Positions 1 to 10,819 of a DNA stretch of 64,000 nucleotides are shown one piece after another. The notes beneath the pieces are model-generated. The model had not been told where the DNA came from, did not search any database, and saw only the letters and a list, made by a program, of their open reading frames with translations. Position 1 is the first letter of the stretch. Every line of letters starts with the position of its first letter. A program made the position numbers and the translations under genes. The stretch comes from Mytilus trossulus (Eukaryota; Mollusca; Bivalvia; Mytilida; Mytilidae), in the NCBI RefSeq assembly GCF_036588685.1, contig NC_086386.1, positions 3,212,710 through 3,276,709 of the forward strand, written 5' to 3'.

Positions 1-860
1 ACGCTCAATATACATGATATACTCTAAACCTGGCGGTGAACTCCTAATACACACACTTGTCAAACTTATCCCCATACAAAACTGATTTTCATTTTCTTGA
101 GGGCTTATTTCACACACTTATTCTGAGCTTTTATTTGGGGCTACATTTTTGTCTTGTAAAATTATAAATATTGCCGTATTAACCATTTTAATTTCTATAT
201 ATGTAAAAAAAAAATCAGACATCTTTTGCAGCTATGGAAAACAAATCTTAAATCTATCTGAATTTAATTTATTTTGTTTTATCGTATTTTATTTTTGAAA
301 AGTTCAATATTAACTCGACTTTGTATTGTATTTTGTACGGAATTGTCTATTTGAAGTTCAATTGTAATCTTTACACATTATACATGTAAATAGCACGTCA
401 GCATTCATGATTGAGGTAAAAAAAAATATTATCACTCGCGAGAAAAATTCATATTTTCACCGGATTTTTCGCGAACAATTTACCATACATATGTAAATAC
501 TAGAAGATAGACGAACTGTACAAGACCCGACAAAATAACATGAATAACTAGCGCCGGTGAAAGTTCAAAATTATTCATAACAAGAAAACTCGCATTGTTT
601 CAGACAGGGAAATCAAATCTTCTTTTATTTTTTTTCACATCACGGTTTAGAACTTGATGTATTCTTAAGACTCCGGTTTTATTGAATTCTAAAGACTGAC
701 ATCGGATTCTCTTATGTGGTTTCTGTTGATCCGATGTACTAACGTTTATCCAAAATAATTTCCCATTTCAAATTATTTAATCCTTTAAATGCTTGTACAA
801 TAATGACATATTATTCAATCAGTAAAGAAAACTAACAATGTTACTAGATGTATAGACAAT
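1..860. other. AT-rich stretch, no gene seen
   Basis: No convincing exon, RNA gene or recognisable repeat family was found on either strand. The sequence is AT-rich with short homopolymer runs. Confidence 0.5.
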
Positions 861-1050
861 ATTTTGAGTCCCTTTATATTTTTTTTGCTCGGTGTGAGCC
901 GATGCTCCATGTTGAAGGCCCAGGGGTCCAGCCATATTAAAAATGGGGTGTTTCTAATCCAGGACAAAGGGGGGTTCCAATTACATGTACCCATTCAAAT
1001 GCCTTGGTCGTCCAAAAAAAAATTGTAAGGGTTCCGCGTCGATTAAAATA
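860..1050 (+). repeat. Composite repeat fragment (PLE 3'-end piece joined to a CCAGCC/GGGG repeat)
   Basis: About 860-925 matches the 3' tail family seen at 4245-4440 (shared word GGTGTGAGCC followed by CTCC and GTTGAAGGC). It is followed directly by a G-rich repeat (GGGTCCAGCCAT, CCAGGACAAAGGGGGG, CCCATTCAAATGC) that is also present at 13.78-13.92 kb. Both halves are degenerate. Confidence 0.6.
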
Positions 1051-1059
1051 TTTCTCTTC

Positions 1060-1560
1060 ATACTATCTTTTGATTGTAAGAAGCTTCTGTCCAAGTTTAG
1101 TAAAAATCTAGGATAGTTTAAGAATCTAATAGATGTTTAAAAACTTTAACGGCAGACTGTGCGTAATGCGAACTGGAAGAAAAATCAAAGTCCATTTATA
1201 AGTAAAATACAGATACACAGGTACAAAATATTAACAAAATTTCCTTCTTAATACTTGCTTATGATCATAGACAAGCTTCTGTCTAAGTTTGGTACAAATT
1301 AAAAGAAGCATAAGAAAGTTATTTTTTTTTTAAATTTAACTACAGATCGGTGTGTTGTTTCCTGGCAGAAAATCTAAGTCCATTTTAAAAGTAAAATACG
1401 GAAAAAATGGATTTATTTTTTACAAAATTTACTTCTGTATATTATCTTTTGATCATAAACAAGCTTCTGTCCAAGTTTGGTACAAACCCAGGAAAGTTTA
1501 AGAAAGAAATTAACATTTTAAAAACTTGAACCACAGAGTGAATATTTGTGGACGACGCCG
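1060..1560. repeat. Degenerate tandem repeat, three units of about 185 bp
   Basis: The word AAGCTTCTGTCCAAGTTTGG (with small changes) recurs near 1081, 1274 and 1461. Each time it is followed by TAAGAAA-type sequence and then AAAAACTT.AAC. The spacing is roughly 185-190 bp. The array runs into the GC-rich block at 1545. Confidence 0.65.
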
Positions 1561-1645
1561 CCGCTGCCACAGCCGCCTCGACGGAAAGTAGGATCGCTTT
1601 GTCTCGCTTTTTCGACCCCCTCTTTCTGGATCCTCGCCTGAGGCC
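1545..1645. repeat. GC-rich repeat terminus (GACGACGCCGCCGC... block)
   Basis: A sharp rise in GC content: a GCCGCC-rich run followed by GAAAGTAGGATCGCT. The reverse-oriented counterpart is at 51650-51730, where GCCGCCGCCGGATCACTATCC appears. I read both as ends of one dispersed family. The open frames across it are a by-product. Confidence 0.5.
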
Positions 1646-3480
1646 GTACATTGACTTAAAACAGTTTAGTGTGTTATACTTGCATGACTTTGTAATGCTT
1701 ATTGTGTTTATAGAAAACAATGGGAAAATGTTGCTTAACATCTTGGGATATATATTGTCACGGGTTTGGGTAGCGTGTACGTGACACATTTTACTCTACT
1801 AATAAAAATAAGGATGTGGTTCATGGGATTGGGAAAATACGTTAATCAAATCGAGAAATAATGTAATACATGTATACAATATATGATTTATTTGACTTCT
1901 AATGCTATTTTTTATGACAAGATTTCAAAAGTTACAATAAAGTTAATTTGTTCTTTAGTTGTCTTTTTCTTTACTTTGACTTCATGAGCTAATCTTTTTA
2001 AACGGGTTAGTCTGCCTTGTACCAAATATTCGAGCCTTATATCAAATCAATATATCGAGATTAATCCCGTATATAAATAAATATATATACGCAAATGTTC
2101 TCTTTTCGGAATTATGTCCGACTAGAATTCACTTCAGTCACTTAAATGTTGAAGTATAAATTTATATTTTCGTCCTGAATAGCTTGTTTCTCCTTGACAT
2201 TTGTAATAAATTGTGAGAATCACCTCAGTAAAGTAATTTTAAGCTTAAATAAGCTATAAAATATTTATATGTTTTTATATTAAAGTCATTAAATAAAATA
2301 AATTTTCTCTGTACCTTTTCTTTTTGTGAATTCTGTAATGTTTCCCTTAAGTCCTGTCCTCTTTGATTGTCGAATCCCAGAACCCCGAATAAGCCAAACG
2401 CTCTTGTGTTATATCACGATGCTATGTAGCTATAGCAATTGCTAAAATTTAGCTGTCCCTATGGTGTCCCCATACATAGCCAGAAATGAGTAATGGTTTT
2501 GCTAATTAATATTCATAATATGTAAATGAGAATTGTACCACGTGATAGTAGTTTGAACTGGTCTAGCTTGATAGGCTTGATATCATTAAAATCTTTAAAA
2601 CACGGATATTATAAGTTGCCCGTCACAGAGTCCTTATTTACAATCACTTTGATATTTCCGTAAAGTTGTCAGGCGGTCAAAATCAAAACAATGAACGTGA
2701 ATTTAGTGATTTTTTCGTGCTTTCGTGAGTTTATTCTTCTTGAAATAGTGACATTTTAATTTTACGTGGGAACCTATAGTTCAACGACTACACATACAAG
2801 GTTTGGACTTGCTTATTCTTTGGAAATTCAAGTTTCAAAATCCACCCCGGCAACCTGTTTTTGTAATGACATTGTGAGCCAATTTTCAACACGAAGTTGG
2901 CAAATTTGACGTTTCAGCCATTGTAGCCTGTATTTTACACTGCAATGATAAAGGCCTCTCGCTTCGATTTTTAAAATAGCTCAGGAACCTGTATTTTTGC
3001 AACAACAGTCATTATGTTTCGTTTAAATGGTGTATATTGTTGTGTATATTCATTTTCTGCCCCGGCAACCTGTCTATCACTTAAATTAAAATTAAAGAAG
3101 ACAATTTTTTCAAAATTCCCTATCATTTTTAGTAATTTCCGTGACCCGTATCCGATTTCTTTAGTATAATATTCAAATAAGCAAAGTGGCGTTGATTTCT
3201 GGATATGAGTTACAGCTACATGTAAGAGTGGCGCGAAATTCGCCATCTCTTAGGTAACGACTAGAATCTCGTATTTTCATCCCAACACCGTGTTACTTCT
3301 TTTTACTACCAATATAATACAGCTTTCGTTAAATAAACCTCAAATAAACTTTATTTCATTGAAAACTATTACCAAATATAGAATCGGGATGAATTTACCC
3401 ATATGGAGCCTCTGAAAGTTTCCTTCTATTTTCATCCAAGTACGCACATGCGCAAAGTTAACTTTCGAATACACATCCTC
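1645..3480. other. Intergenic, no supported gene
   Basis: Nothing convincing was seen on either strand. A short ATG frame with a GTGAGT donor near 2691-2723 could be a first exon but has no partner exon. The sequence around 2840-3080 contains CCCCGGCAACCTGT twice, so part of it is probably an old repeat. Confidence 0.4.
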
Positions 3481-3484
3481 TATG

Positions 3485-3859
3485 GAATGTAGCACAGGTA
3501 TTTGGGGAATGGACCCCCCTATTTTTTGGACCTCACTAAAATAAAATTTTGGCGTTTTTTTATTCATTTACAATTTTCTACAATGTATAAACATATATCA
3601 AGTCTCAACAATCCATTGCTAGTCGATTACAATAAATTTTTTACTATCCATACGAGCCCCAAGTAAAAAAAGAAGTTTACTTGGGGCTCGTATGGATAGT
3701 AAAAAAAATATTGTAATCGACTAGCAATGGATTGTTGAGACTTGATATATGTTTATATATTGTAGAAAATTGTAAATGAATAAAAAAAACGCCAAAATTT
3801 TATTTTAGTGAGGTCCAAAAAAAAGGGGGGTCCATTCCCCAAATACCTGTGGAATGTAG
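3485..3859. mobile_element. Foldback (long-TIR) hAT-like MITE with 8-bp target duplication
   Basis: Two arms of about 175 bp form a near-perfect inverted repeat around a loop of about 10 bases near 3668. The element proper is 3493-3851. It starts CACAGGTATTTGG and ends CCAAATACCTGTG. The 8-bp direct repeat GAATGTAG flanks it exactly (3485-3492 and 3852-3859). An 8-bp duplication with CA...TG ends fits the hAT superfamily. No transposase is present, so it is non-autonomous. Arm divergence is very low, which suggests recent insertion or arm homogenisation. Confidence 0.88.
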
Positions 3860-4244
3860 TACATCGGGAGTTCGTAAACATTGACCGATAATACAACAAT
3901 TTGAAATAAAAATGAAATGTTGGCATGCTAAAAGTAAGACCAGAAGAAGTCCGACCGACGCATAACCTCTGAAACAGCTGTCATGTGCTTAAACGAAAGA
4001 AATCCTCTAAAACCAGACGTCCCACTTCGTACACAAAATGTATGTCGACTCCTCCACATGTGCTTACATTTACCAATCTCATATACCAAATATTTATGTA
4101 AATGAAACTATACCATTAACTGTAACATACGTTACGTTGGTATAAGTAATGTGCAAAGTTAGTAACTTACACAACCTCTTGTAATAAAAGGGGGGTCAGT
4201 TTGTAGATCATTACAATATTTAGAAGGCATTTATTCAAAAGCAG

Positions 4245-4445
4245 ATATTAGACCGTTGGTTTTCCCGTTTGAATGGTTTTACACTAGTAATTTTGGGGCC
4301 CTTTATAGCTTGTTGTTCGGTGTGAGCCAAGGCTCCGTGTTGAAGGCGGTACTTTAACCTATAATGGTTTAATTTTTAAATTGTTATTTGGATGGAGAGT
4401 TGTCTCATTGGCACTCACACCACATCTTCCTATATCTATATAATG
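4245..4445 (+). mobile_element. 5'-truncated Penelope-like element, 3'-end fragment
   Basis: This is colinear with the 3' tail that follows the reverse-transcriptase ORF at 33.6-34.6 kb, in the opposite orientation. Landmarks are ATTAGACCGTTGGTTTTCC, GGGCCCTTTATAGC, GTGTGAGCCAAGGCTCC, GGATGGAGAGTTGTCTCATT and the end CACATCTTCCTATATCTATA. Only the tail is present. Confidence 0.7.
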
Positions 4446-4551
4446 TATTTGTAGAAAAAACATAAATAAGGGCAGATGATCAACTATTGTAGTACAAGTC
4501 TTTGGTTAACTACAATATACTTGTCATCATTGACGTATCAATGTTGCTTTT

Positions 4552-5374
4552 ATATATGTTAGCGGCAATAAGTGAAATAAGGCATTCAGCTTAAATCCTA
4601 GGCAATAAGCTAATGCCTATGCATTAAGTTGTTGCCTGAAATTTTCAGGCATTAAGCTTATTTCCTGAAATTTGATGATGATTATTCATCCTATTGCCGA
4701 ACATAATTTTAGGCAATAAGTAAACTCTGGAATTTATGCATATTTTTACCGGTTATATATTTTATATATAAAAAGTAGTTATATTTTTTTACTTATGTTT
4801 TGTTGCAAAGCAGTTATAATATCAACATTTTTTATTACCCTTTAATTTAAAAGTAATAATTATTTTCTAATAATTATTTTTTTTAAAGTTGTCAGTTAAA
4901 TTTGATAAAATATATCAGTTTTTTTCATTTGCTTTTTTCTTTTCTGCCAATACTTAAGACAGCGGTTGGGATATCCTACCTAAGATGATCCTCAGATAGC
5001 TTCGATGTGCATGCTGAGACATGTTGTATAGAGTAGGTCATAACTTTATCATCATTTTTTTTCCGTAAGAATATCTTATAGGACCGATATGTGGATAGTT
5101 TCGATAAACAGGCCCCAGTTCTCAAAATTTTATTGCATGTATGTAACAAGTATATTTTTATTTGAATGAATAAATGTCTTTTATTTACTCTTTTCAGTTA
5201 TATTTTAGGCATTAAGCTTAATGCCTGCACACATTTTTCAGGATTTAAGCTTAAATCCTAGGATTTAAGACTAATGCCTAACATCATATAGGCAATAGAC
5301 TTACTGCCTAGGCGTTAGCTTATTGCCTAGGATTTAAGCTTAATGCCTAATTTCACTTATTGCCGCTAACATAT
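4552..5374. mobile_element. MITE-like element built of short palindromic subrepeats
   Basis: The ends are inverted copies: TATGTTAGCGGCAATAAG at 4555 and its reverse complement ending near 5373. TA lies outside both ends, consistent with a TA target duplication. Both arms consist of tandem palindromes of about 20 bp of the type AGGCATTAAGCTTAATGCCT, with variants such as AGGATTTAAGCTTAAATCCT. The central 400 bp is AT-rich and non-coding. No transposase was found. The superfamily is uncertain; TA suggests Tc1/mariner-like. Confidence 0.75.
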
Positions 5375-5499
5375 ACATGGTATAAAAATCAAACTTGGGT
5401 TTCTCATCTTAACTTGTTTACATCATTTTTGTACATCGTGTTACATCATCCAATATTGCTAGGCCAGTTATAGGTTTTTCATTATCACACTTATGCTAA

Positions 5500-5815
5500 C
5501 ATGTTTAACCCCGTTACATTATTTATGTATGTGCCTGTCCCAAGTCAGAAGCCTGTAATTCAGTGGTTCTCTTTTGTTTATGTGTTATATATTTGTTTTT
5601 CGTTCATTTTTTGACATAACTAAGGTTCGTTAAGTTTTTTTGTTTGAATTATTTTACATTGTCTTATCAGGGCCTTTTATAGCTGACTATGCGGCATGGG
5701 CTTTGCTCATTGTTGAAGACCGTACGGTTACCTATAATTGTTAATGTTTGTGTCATTTTGGTCTTTTGTGGATAGTTGTGTCAATGGCAATCATACCACA
5801 TCTTCTTTAGTATAT
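5500..5815 (+). mobile_element. Penelope-like element 3'-end fragment (diverged)
   Basis: Carries the same landmarks as 32.83-33.15 kb: CCCCGTTACATTATTTATG, CCTGTCCCAAGTCAG, CAGTGGTT, GGGCCTTTTATAGCTGAC and a CCACATCTTC end. It is a sister subfamily of the tail at 4245-4445. Confidence 0.6.
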
Positions 5816-6811
5816 GTTATACAATTGCAAGACTACATGTACAATACCTAGCATTATCATGATTATCAAATGAATTATAACAATTGTGAATAGTTGTCAG
5901 ACTTTTGTTATCAAAAAGCAGCTACATCATGTATATGTGTATACTCAATATGGTAGACATGAGTAGGGGCAATAAGGCCCTTACATTTTTTTTGTATTTG
6001 GCCCAAAAATTACTGCAAATTTTAAAGTTATCATACATATTCTTAAATAACTGAAAACTTGTCTAAGGTATACATCACTAGAAGCCCGATTTCATTCTGA
6101 AACGGCCATTTTGGTCTGATCACATCTTGATTGACTGGATTTACCGCTAGAGAATTTCGTCAAGATATTTCAGATCGTTTAGTCGAAATTCAGATCGATA
6201 GCCCCATCAGGTAAATCAGTTCGTTAAGGCGTATCAAGACGGAAAAGACTGAATCGTCTAGCGGGTTGTTTGGACCCGTTAAGACCATGTCAGACCAAAA
6301 CAGACCATGGATACAAAGTTGCGTCAAGATGTTGTCAGACCGTGTCCAGTCGTGTTCAGATTTTAATCATTTGGACACAAAACGAGTGAAACTTTCCCAT
6401 TGTTTATCAGGGGTTGCTCCCCTTTTAAAAATAAAATAAAAGTTAGAAAGAAGACGGTTTATGTTAACTGAAAGTCTACCACGTCCCTTTAATCATGTTA
6501 ATTAAATAAAAAAAAATATTCAATTTGAATTCTTACTACATCCTATTTAACATGTTTTGTATATATTTTAAAAAATAGCTCAAAGTCATACTGCTGAACA
6601 AACCGCCGCGAAATGACTAAAAAAAATTCAACAGATTGCCGAAATAACATTTATTCATTGAATGTAAGCACCTGAACCTTTATATTAAAGGTTTACAAGT
6701 GATAACAATACATGTTTTTGCAATTACAGACTGTCGTGGGTGGTGAAAAATTTGTCATGTTGACGCAATAGATCATTTTTACACCCGTATTAAATAATTA
6801 CGGATGTCGGC

Positions 6812-6975
6812 CGTGAACACACAGGCACTTGTCTCAGAAAAAAAAATTCCTATATAAATAAGGTATATAGGAATTATTTTTTTTCTAAGACAAGTGCCAA
6901 AAAATTTCCTATATACCTTATTATAATAAGGTATATAGGATATTTTTTTCTGAGACAAGTGCCTGTGCGTGAACA
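6812..6975. mobile_element. Small nested hAT-like foldback MITE with 8-bp target duplication
   Basis: The element 6820-6967 (148 bp) starts CACAGGCACTTGTC and ends GACAAGTGCCTGTG. It is flanked flush by CGTGAACA (6812-6819 and 6968-6975). Inner copies of the same arm motif (GACAAGTGCC, CCTATATACCTTAT) make it a multi-hairpin. The CACAGG ends and 8-bp duplication match the element at 3493-3851, so I place both in one group. Confidence 0.85.
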
Positions 6976-7354
6976 CTTGAAAACGCGTGATCTTAATAAT
7001 TATGTTTAATTAAATTTAAGATGTAACATTTTTTAATATTGTAACTTTTAACTTTTAATGTTGGCTATATAAATTGCATTTGAGTGAGGCAGGGAAAAAT
7101 ATATATATATATAACTAGAATCTATGTCTTTTCTCGTTTTCCGTTTACTGTCATGTCATTGTCCGTTCATTTTTGCCAGACTCATGCGTTTGACTTTCCA
7201 TCTTTATTTTTCACTTAGTCTATAATTCGAGAGCCTTTTATAAAAAAAATATTACACATCAGAAGACTTTGTTAAAAGATAAAGTTTGAATATTATATAG
7301 CAGAAAAAGGCAAGTGTACCTGAAGTACATTTGAAGACCAGGTTATATATATTA

Positions 7355-7660
7355 CATGAATACAGCATAATAAAGCTGGTTTAATTTGAATTACTATCCA
7401 TTAGGGACATTTTCCGACGATAATTAATCAAATCTGACAAGTTTGATTAAAAACGGAAAATACGCCCGTAAACGATTTAACGTTACCGTACCCTCTTTAC
7501 TTGTCGCATGTCGGCATCTTCAAATGGCAAATTTATTTTACACAAATTCGTTGACATGCCATGATGGTAGATGGACACTACAGCACAATATAAGCTGAAC
7601 TGGAAATTACAATTGGTGAGTAGAAATGAATAATATTTTAAAACATGCCTATCAGACATG
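7355..7660 (+). repeat. Left copy of a dispersed inverted duplication (partner 13985-14300)
   Basis: Shared blocks with the reverse complement of 13985-14300 are ATTACxxx..GACATTT.CGA, AAAACGGAAAA, CGTAAACGATTT, ACCCTCTTTA, CTGGAAATTACAAT.GGTGAG and AATATTTTAAA.CATG. The conserved ACAAT|GGTGAGT looks like a splice donor, so these could also be duplicated 5' exons. No protein was recognised. Confidence 0.55.
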
Positions 7661-7684
7661 AGAATATATATGTCATAAACTTAC

Positions 7685-7745
7685 AGCTGATCCTGAACAT
7701 GCATGAAGTATTTGCCACTGGACTTTAAACAACAATCAATCACAC
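7685..7745 (+). repeat. 3' tail of a CAAT-tailed repeat
   Basis: CCTGAACATGCATGAAGTATT, then CCACTGGACTTTAAACAACAATCAATC, matches the tail at 50035-50098. It is a truncated copy. Confidence 0.6.
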
Positions 7746-9844
7746 TACAACTTATAGTATACTATAGTTGTGAAATACAAAATGTATATTATAATGATAC
7801 AATTAGCCAAATAAATAGAATACAAATACACACTACTTTATATAACTGATACACTCTCTAAACTATATAAGTAGAGAAGCGAAAAGTTTCCTGTGACTAA
7901 ACAACCTTTCGAACAGCACATGTTTAAATGGTTTTCCATGCGGCGCTCAAATAGTTTGCATGGTCTGTGGGTATAGTGTTTAGACATATATGATATTGTA
8001 AGAACCTTTAACGTATAATAGATTCAAATTCGTTATTTTCCTCAATAAATAAAAACAAGCATGTATATTAAAAACTGACGGTCAGACATCACTAATACGT
8101 GTATACACAAATTAATTAATTCTTTATTAACGTTTAGCCCTACGGCACCTTTTTATTAAGAATGATGATGAGAGTAATATAATAGGCATGTACTTTCTTA
8201 CGTTATGGATCAATGATTTTGTTACCTGTTGACCCGGTAGATTACTAGCACGTTCCATTGAACTCGACCATTTTAACTAAAACAGATTTTGTTTTTTAAA
8301 TTAACGCCATATATATATATTTATATTTATACTAAGTACTGTATATATATTATATAGATAAGAAAATAAATAGTATAAGGATACATTGTTCGAATGAAAA
8401 TTTGTATACGGTGAAACTTTAACACCGTCCCGACAGAGACTGACAGCAGCATTATGATCAGCTTTCGGAATCCGGAAAGTCTTTTTCCGAATTTCCGGAT
8501 GTCGGGAATATTTTTTATAGTTTAATAGAGTAACTCGCACGAAAAAATAAATAAACATACAATAGCTATAGCTTCAACGGTAAACTAGGATTAATCAACA
8601 GACAACGAATTAAAGCATCTGTCATACATAAAACAAAAATATGCATGTGTCTCCTAAAGTAACTTTTTTTAAGTTACGTTAAGGATTTTCCGTAACTAAT
8701 ATTCAAATACGAAAAACTATTTCACCGGTGTTCACAATATTTTAAGGTTAAATTTATGGCATACATATTGGAGTGTATACAATTAACATACGCCCTTGCA
8801 TTTAATTTATTTTCAATATATATTTATATTAACTAACATTTATTAAAAAATAAACAACATGTATAGACGAATAATTTATTTGTTCCTCAACAGACCAAGA
8901 AAAGAAATAAAGAATCAACAGAAGATTTAATCTTTTTAATTAATTAATCCGGCAAAATATACTTCAAATTCTAATATTAAAATACATATATACATATTAA
9001 TCTAAAATTCATTATCGAGTAGAAGGGGCGCAACTCGTGGTATCAAACCGATATACTGAACGGATCTAAACAGGGTCTGAAAATTTTGAACGTAATTTTG
9101 TTTCCATGGTCTGTTTTGGTCTGACACGCTCTTAACGGATCTAAACAAGCCGCTAGACGATTCAGTCTTTTCCGTCTTGACATGCCTTAACGAACTGATT
9201 TACCTGGTGAGGCTATCGATCTGAACGACGACTGAACGATCTTAAATATCTCGACGAATTTCTCTAGCGGTAAATCCAGTCAATCAAGATGCGATCAGAC
9301 CAAAATGACCGTTTCAGACTGAAATCGTGCTGCTAGTGCATGGTATAAGGTACTTAGAAAAACAAAACAAATTTGACATCGAACAAGTTACGATGGCAAC
9401 AAATCATAACCTAATTTGCATATTTTGTTAAATTTAGTGATTTTCCTAGTTTTTTCATCAAATTTTAAGTATATTTTAGACTGAAAAAATATGTGCGCAC
9501 CCAAGAAACAACTTCATATTTGGTGAAATTATGCCAAAAGTTATAATAAAGCTTTTGTTAAATTATTTTGTTGTTTCTCGGCTGCGCAGGATGTTTCTAC
9601 AACAGAAATAAAGTAAGAAAACTGCATAATTTCTGTATTTTTCATCGTTTTTGTGAAAACAGTACATATTATGACGTAATTGTGACGTCATCAGATAAAA
9701 ATCTTTATGTTTTTCATTTATATTTCTTGACCCTATGCATGTATGCATTTCTTAACATTATGTGCCAATTTGAAATAGTTATCAAACATTTCATTTTCTT
9801 CATGTTCTTGGGCCAAAACTAGGCCTTAATGCCCCTACTCCTTA

Positions 9845-10180
9845 CATGTTACTGAAGTAACCTTAATCACTGATCCATGAAATGAAGTCAGGATCAGGCA
9901 AACCCTGCCTGACAGACAATGAAACATGTACACCTTTCAAGATACCATAAAAAAAACTCAATTAATATATACATTTAAGACTCAAAGTGTATTTCACTGT
10001 GACTGTTCAAACAGTAATATTTTTTTTCAAACAGTTACATGTACATGTACATGATGTAGTGTACCATGAAAACTAGGTAAAGTTCAATGGACAAATCACT
10101 AACAGAAACTTCATAACATAAGGAAGTATCCAGGCCTTTCAGCTTCTAAAATGTATCTTGTGAAACTTAAATACAAAATG
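9845..10180. repeat. Degenerate dispersed repeat (CCATGAAATGA / GTCAGGAT family)
   Basis: Shares CACTGATCCATGAAATGA, ACATGTACACCTT and the phrase CTAACAGAAACTTCATAACATAAGG with the longer copy at 51235-51730, in the same order. Confidence 0.5.
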
Positions 10181-10499
10181 GTACACTGTAGCCACTGCAA
10201 GATTCTGATTGTAATACATATTTCTTGCATGCATGTACTTCAACGTGTGTTGCAGGAGGGATAATAAAATTATACTTTAAAGTTTAAAGTACATGCATGG
10301 TTTATTTGTTTCAAATACTTGGCCACTAATCATGCTAATTCAGATTTTTATTTAATTCTAATTCCGACATTAATAATTCAAGTACAGCAAGCAGTCATTT
10401 GGCCCTAAACAATTGACACGGACTGCACAAGACCCTCATAGATCTTTTTACACACCCTGGACATGCTGGCGGTAGTTAACAATTGCAATGCCAACATTA

Positions 10500-10815
10500 A
10501 CCTTAGATGTGATATACATGTACTGTTTTATAAATTTCACTGAAACTAGAAATTCACATTATCCATATTGTTATTATACTAAAATGACTGATTATCCACT
10601 AATTAAAAGTATTCATGAATTCAGATATGATGCACTATTATTAGTAGTATTCACTGAAACTATGCATTTTCATTATTCCAAATTGCTATTTCAAATGAAT
10701 AATTATCCTGGGTATTCATGGAATTCAGAAACAATATACATTTGTACATGTATGATTGCACTATTTAATAACATTCACTGCAACTACACAATTTTGTTAT
10801 TCCAAATTTACAATT
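10500..10815. repeat. Tandem repeat, about 120-bp unit, 2.5 copies
   Basis: TTCACTGAAACT recurs near 10536, 10652 and (as TTCACTGCAACT) 10774. Each is followed by CATTATCC/TATTCCA and AATTATCC-type sequence. A 109-codon open frame across it simply reflects the repeat. Confidence 0.6.
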
Positions 10816-10819
10816 GATC

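Larger units (their letters stand above)
5961..9840. mobile_element. 3.9-kb non-autonomous DNA transposon with long inverted ends
   Basis: The outermost ends are inverted (GAGTAGGGGCAATAAGGCC at 5961; GAGTAGGGGCATTAAGGCC on the reverse strand ending at 9840). Inside them, 6070-6370 and 9040-9345 are about 300-bp inverted copies (for example GACTGGATTTACCGCTAGAG and GACGGAAAAGACTGAATCG). The right outer arm is a few hundred bases longer than the left. The interior has no transposase and carries a nested foldback at 6820-6967. The target duplication is not clear (ACAT lies near both ends but not flush). Confidence 0.65.

Noticed and set aside
2691..2723. Possible first exon with signal-like start and GTGAGT donor
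   Set aside because: The hydrophobic stretch is short, and no in-phase second exon or recognised protein was found downstream.
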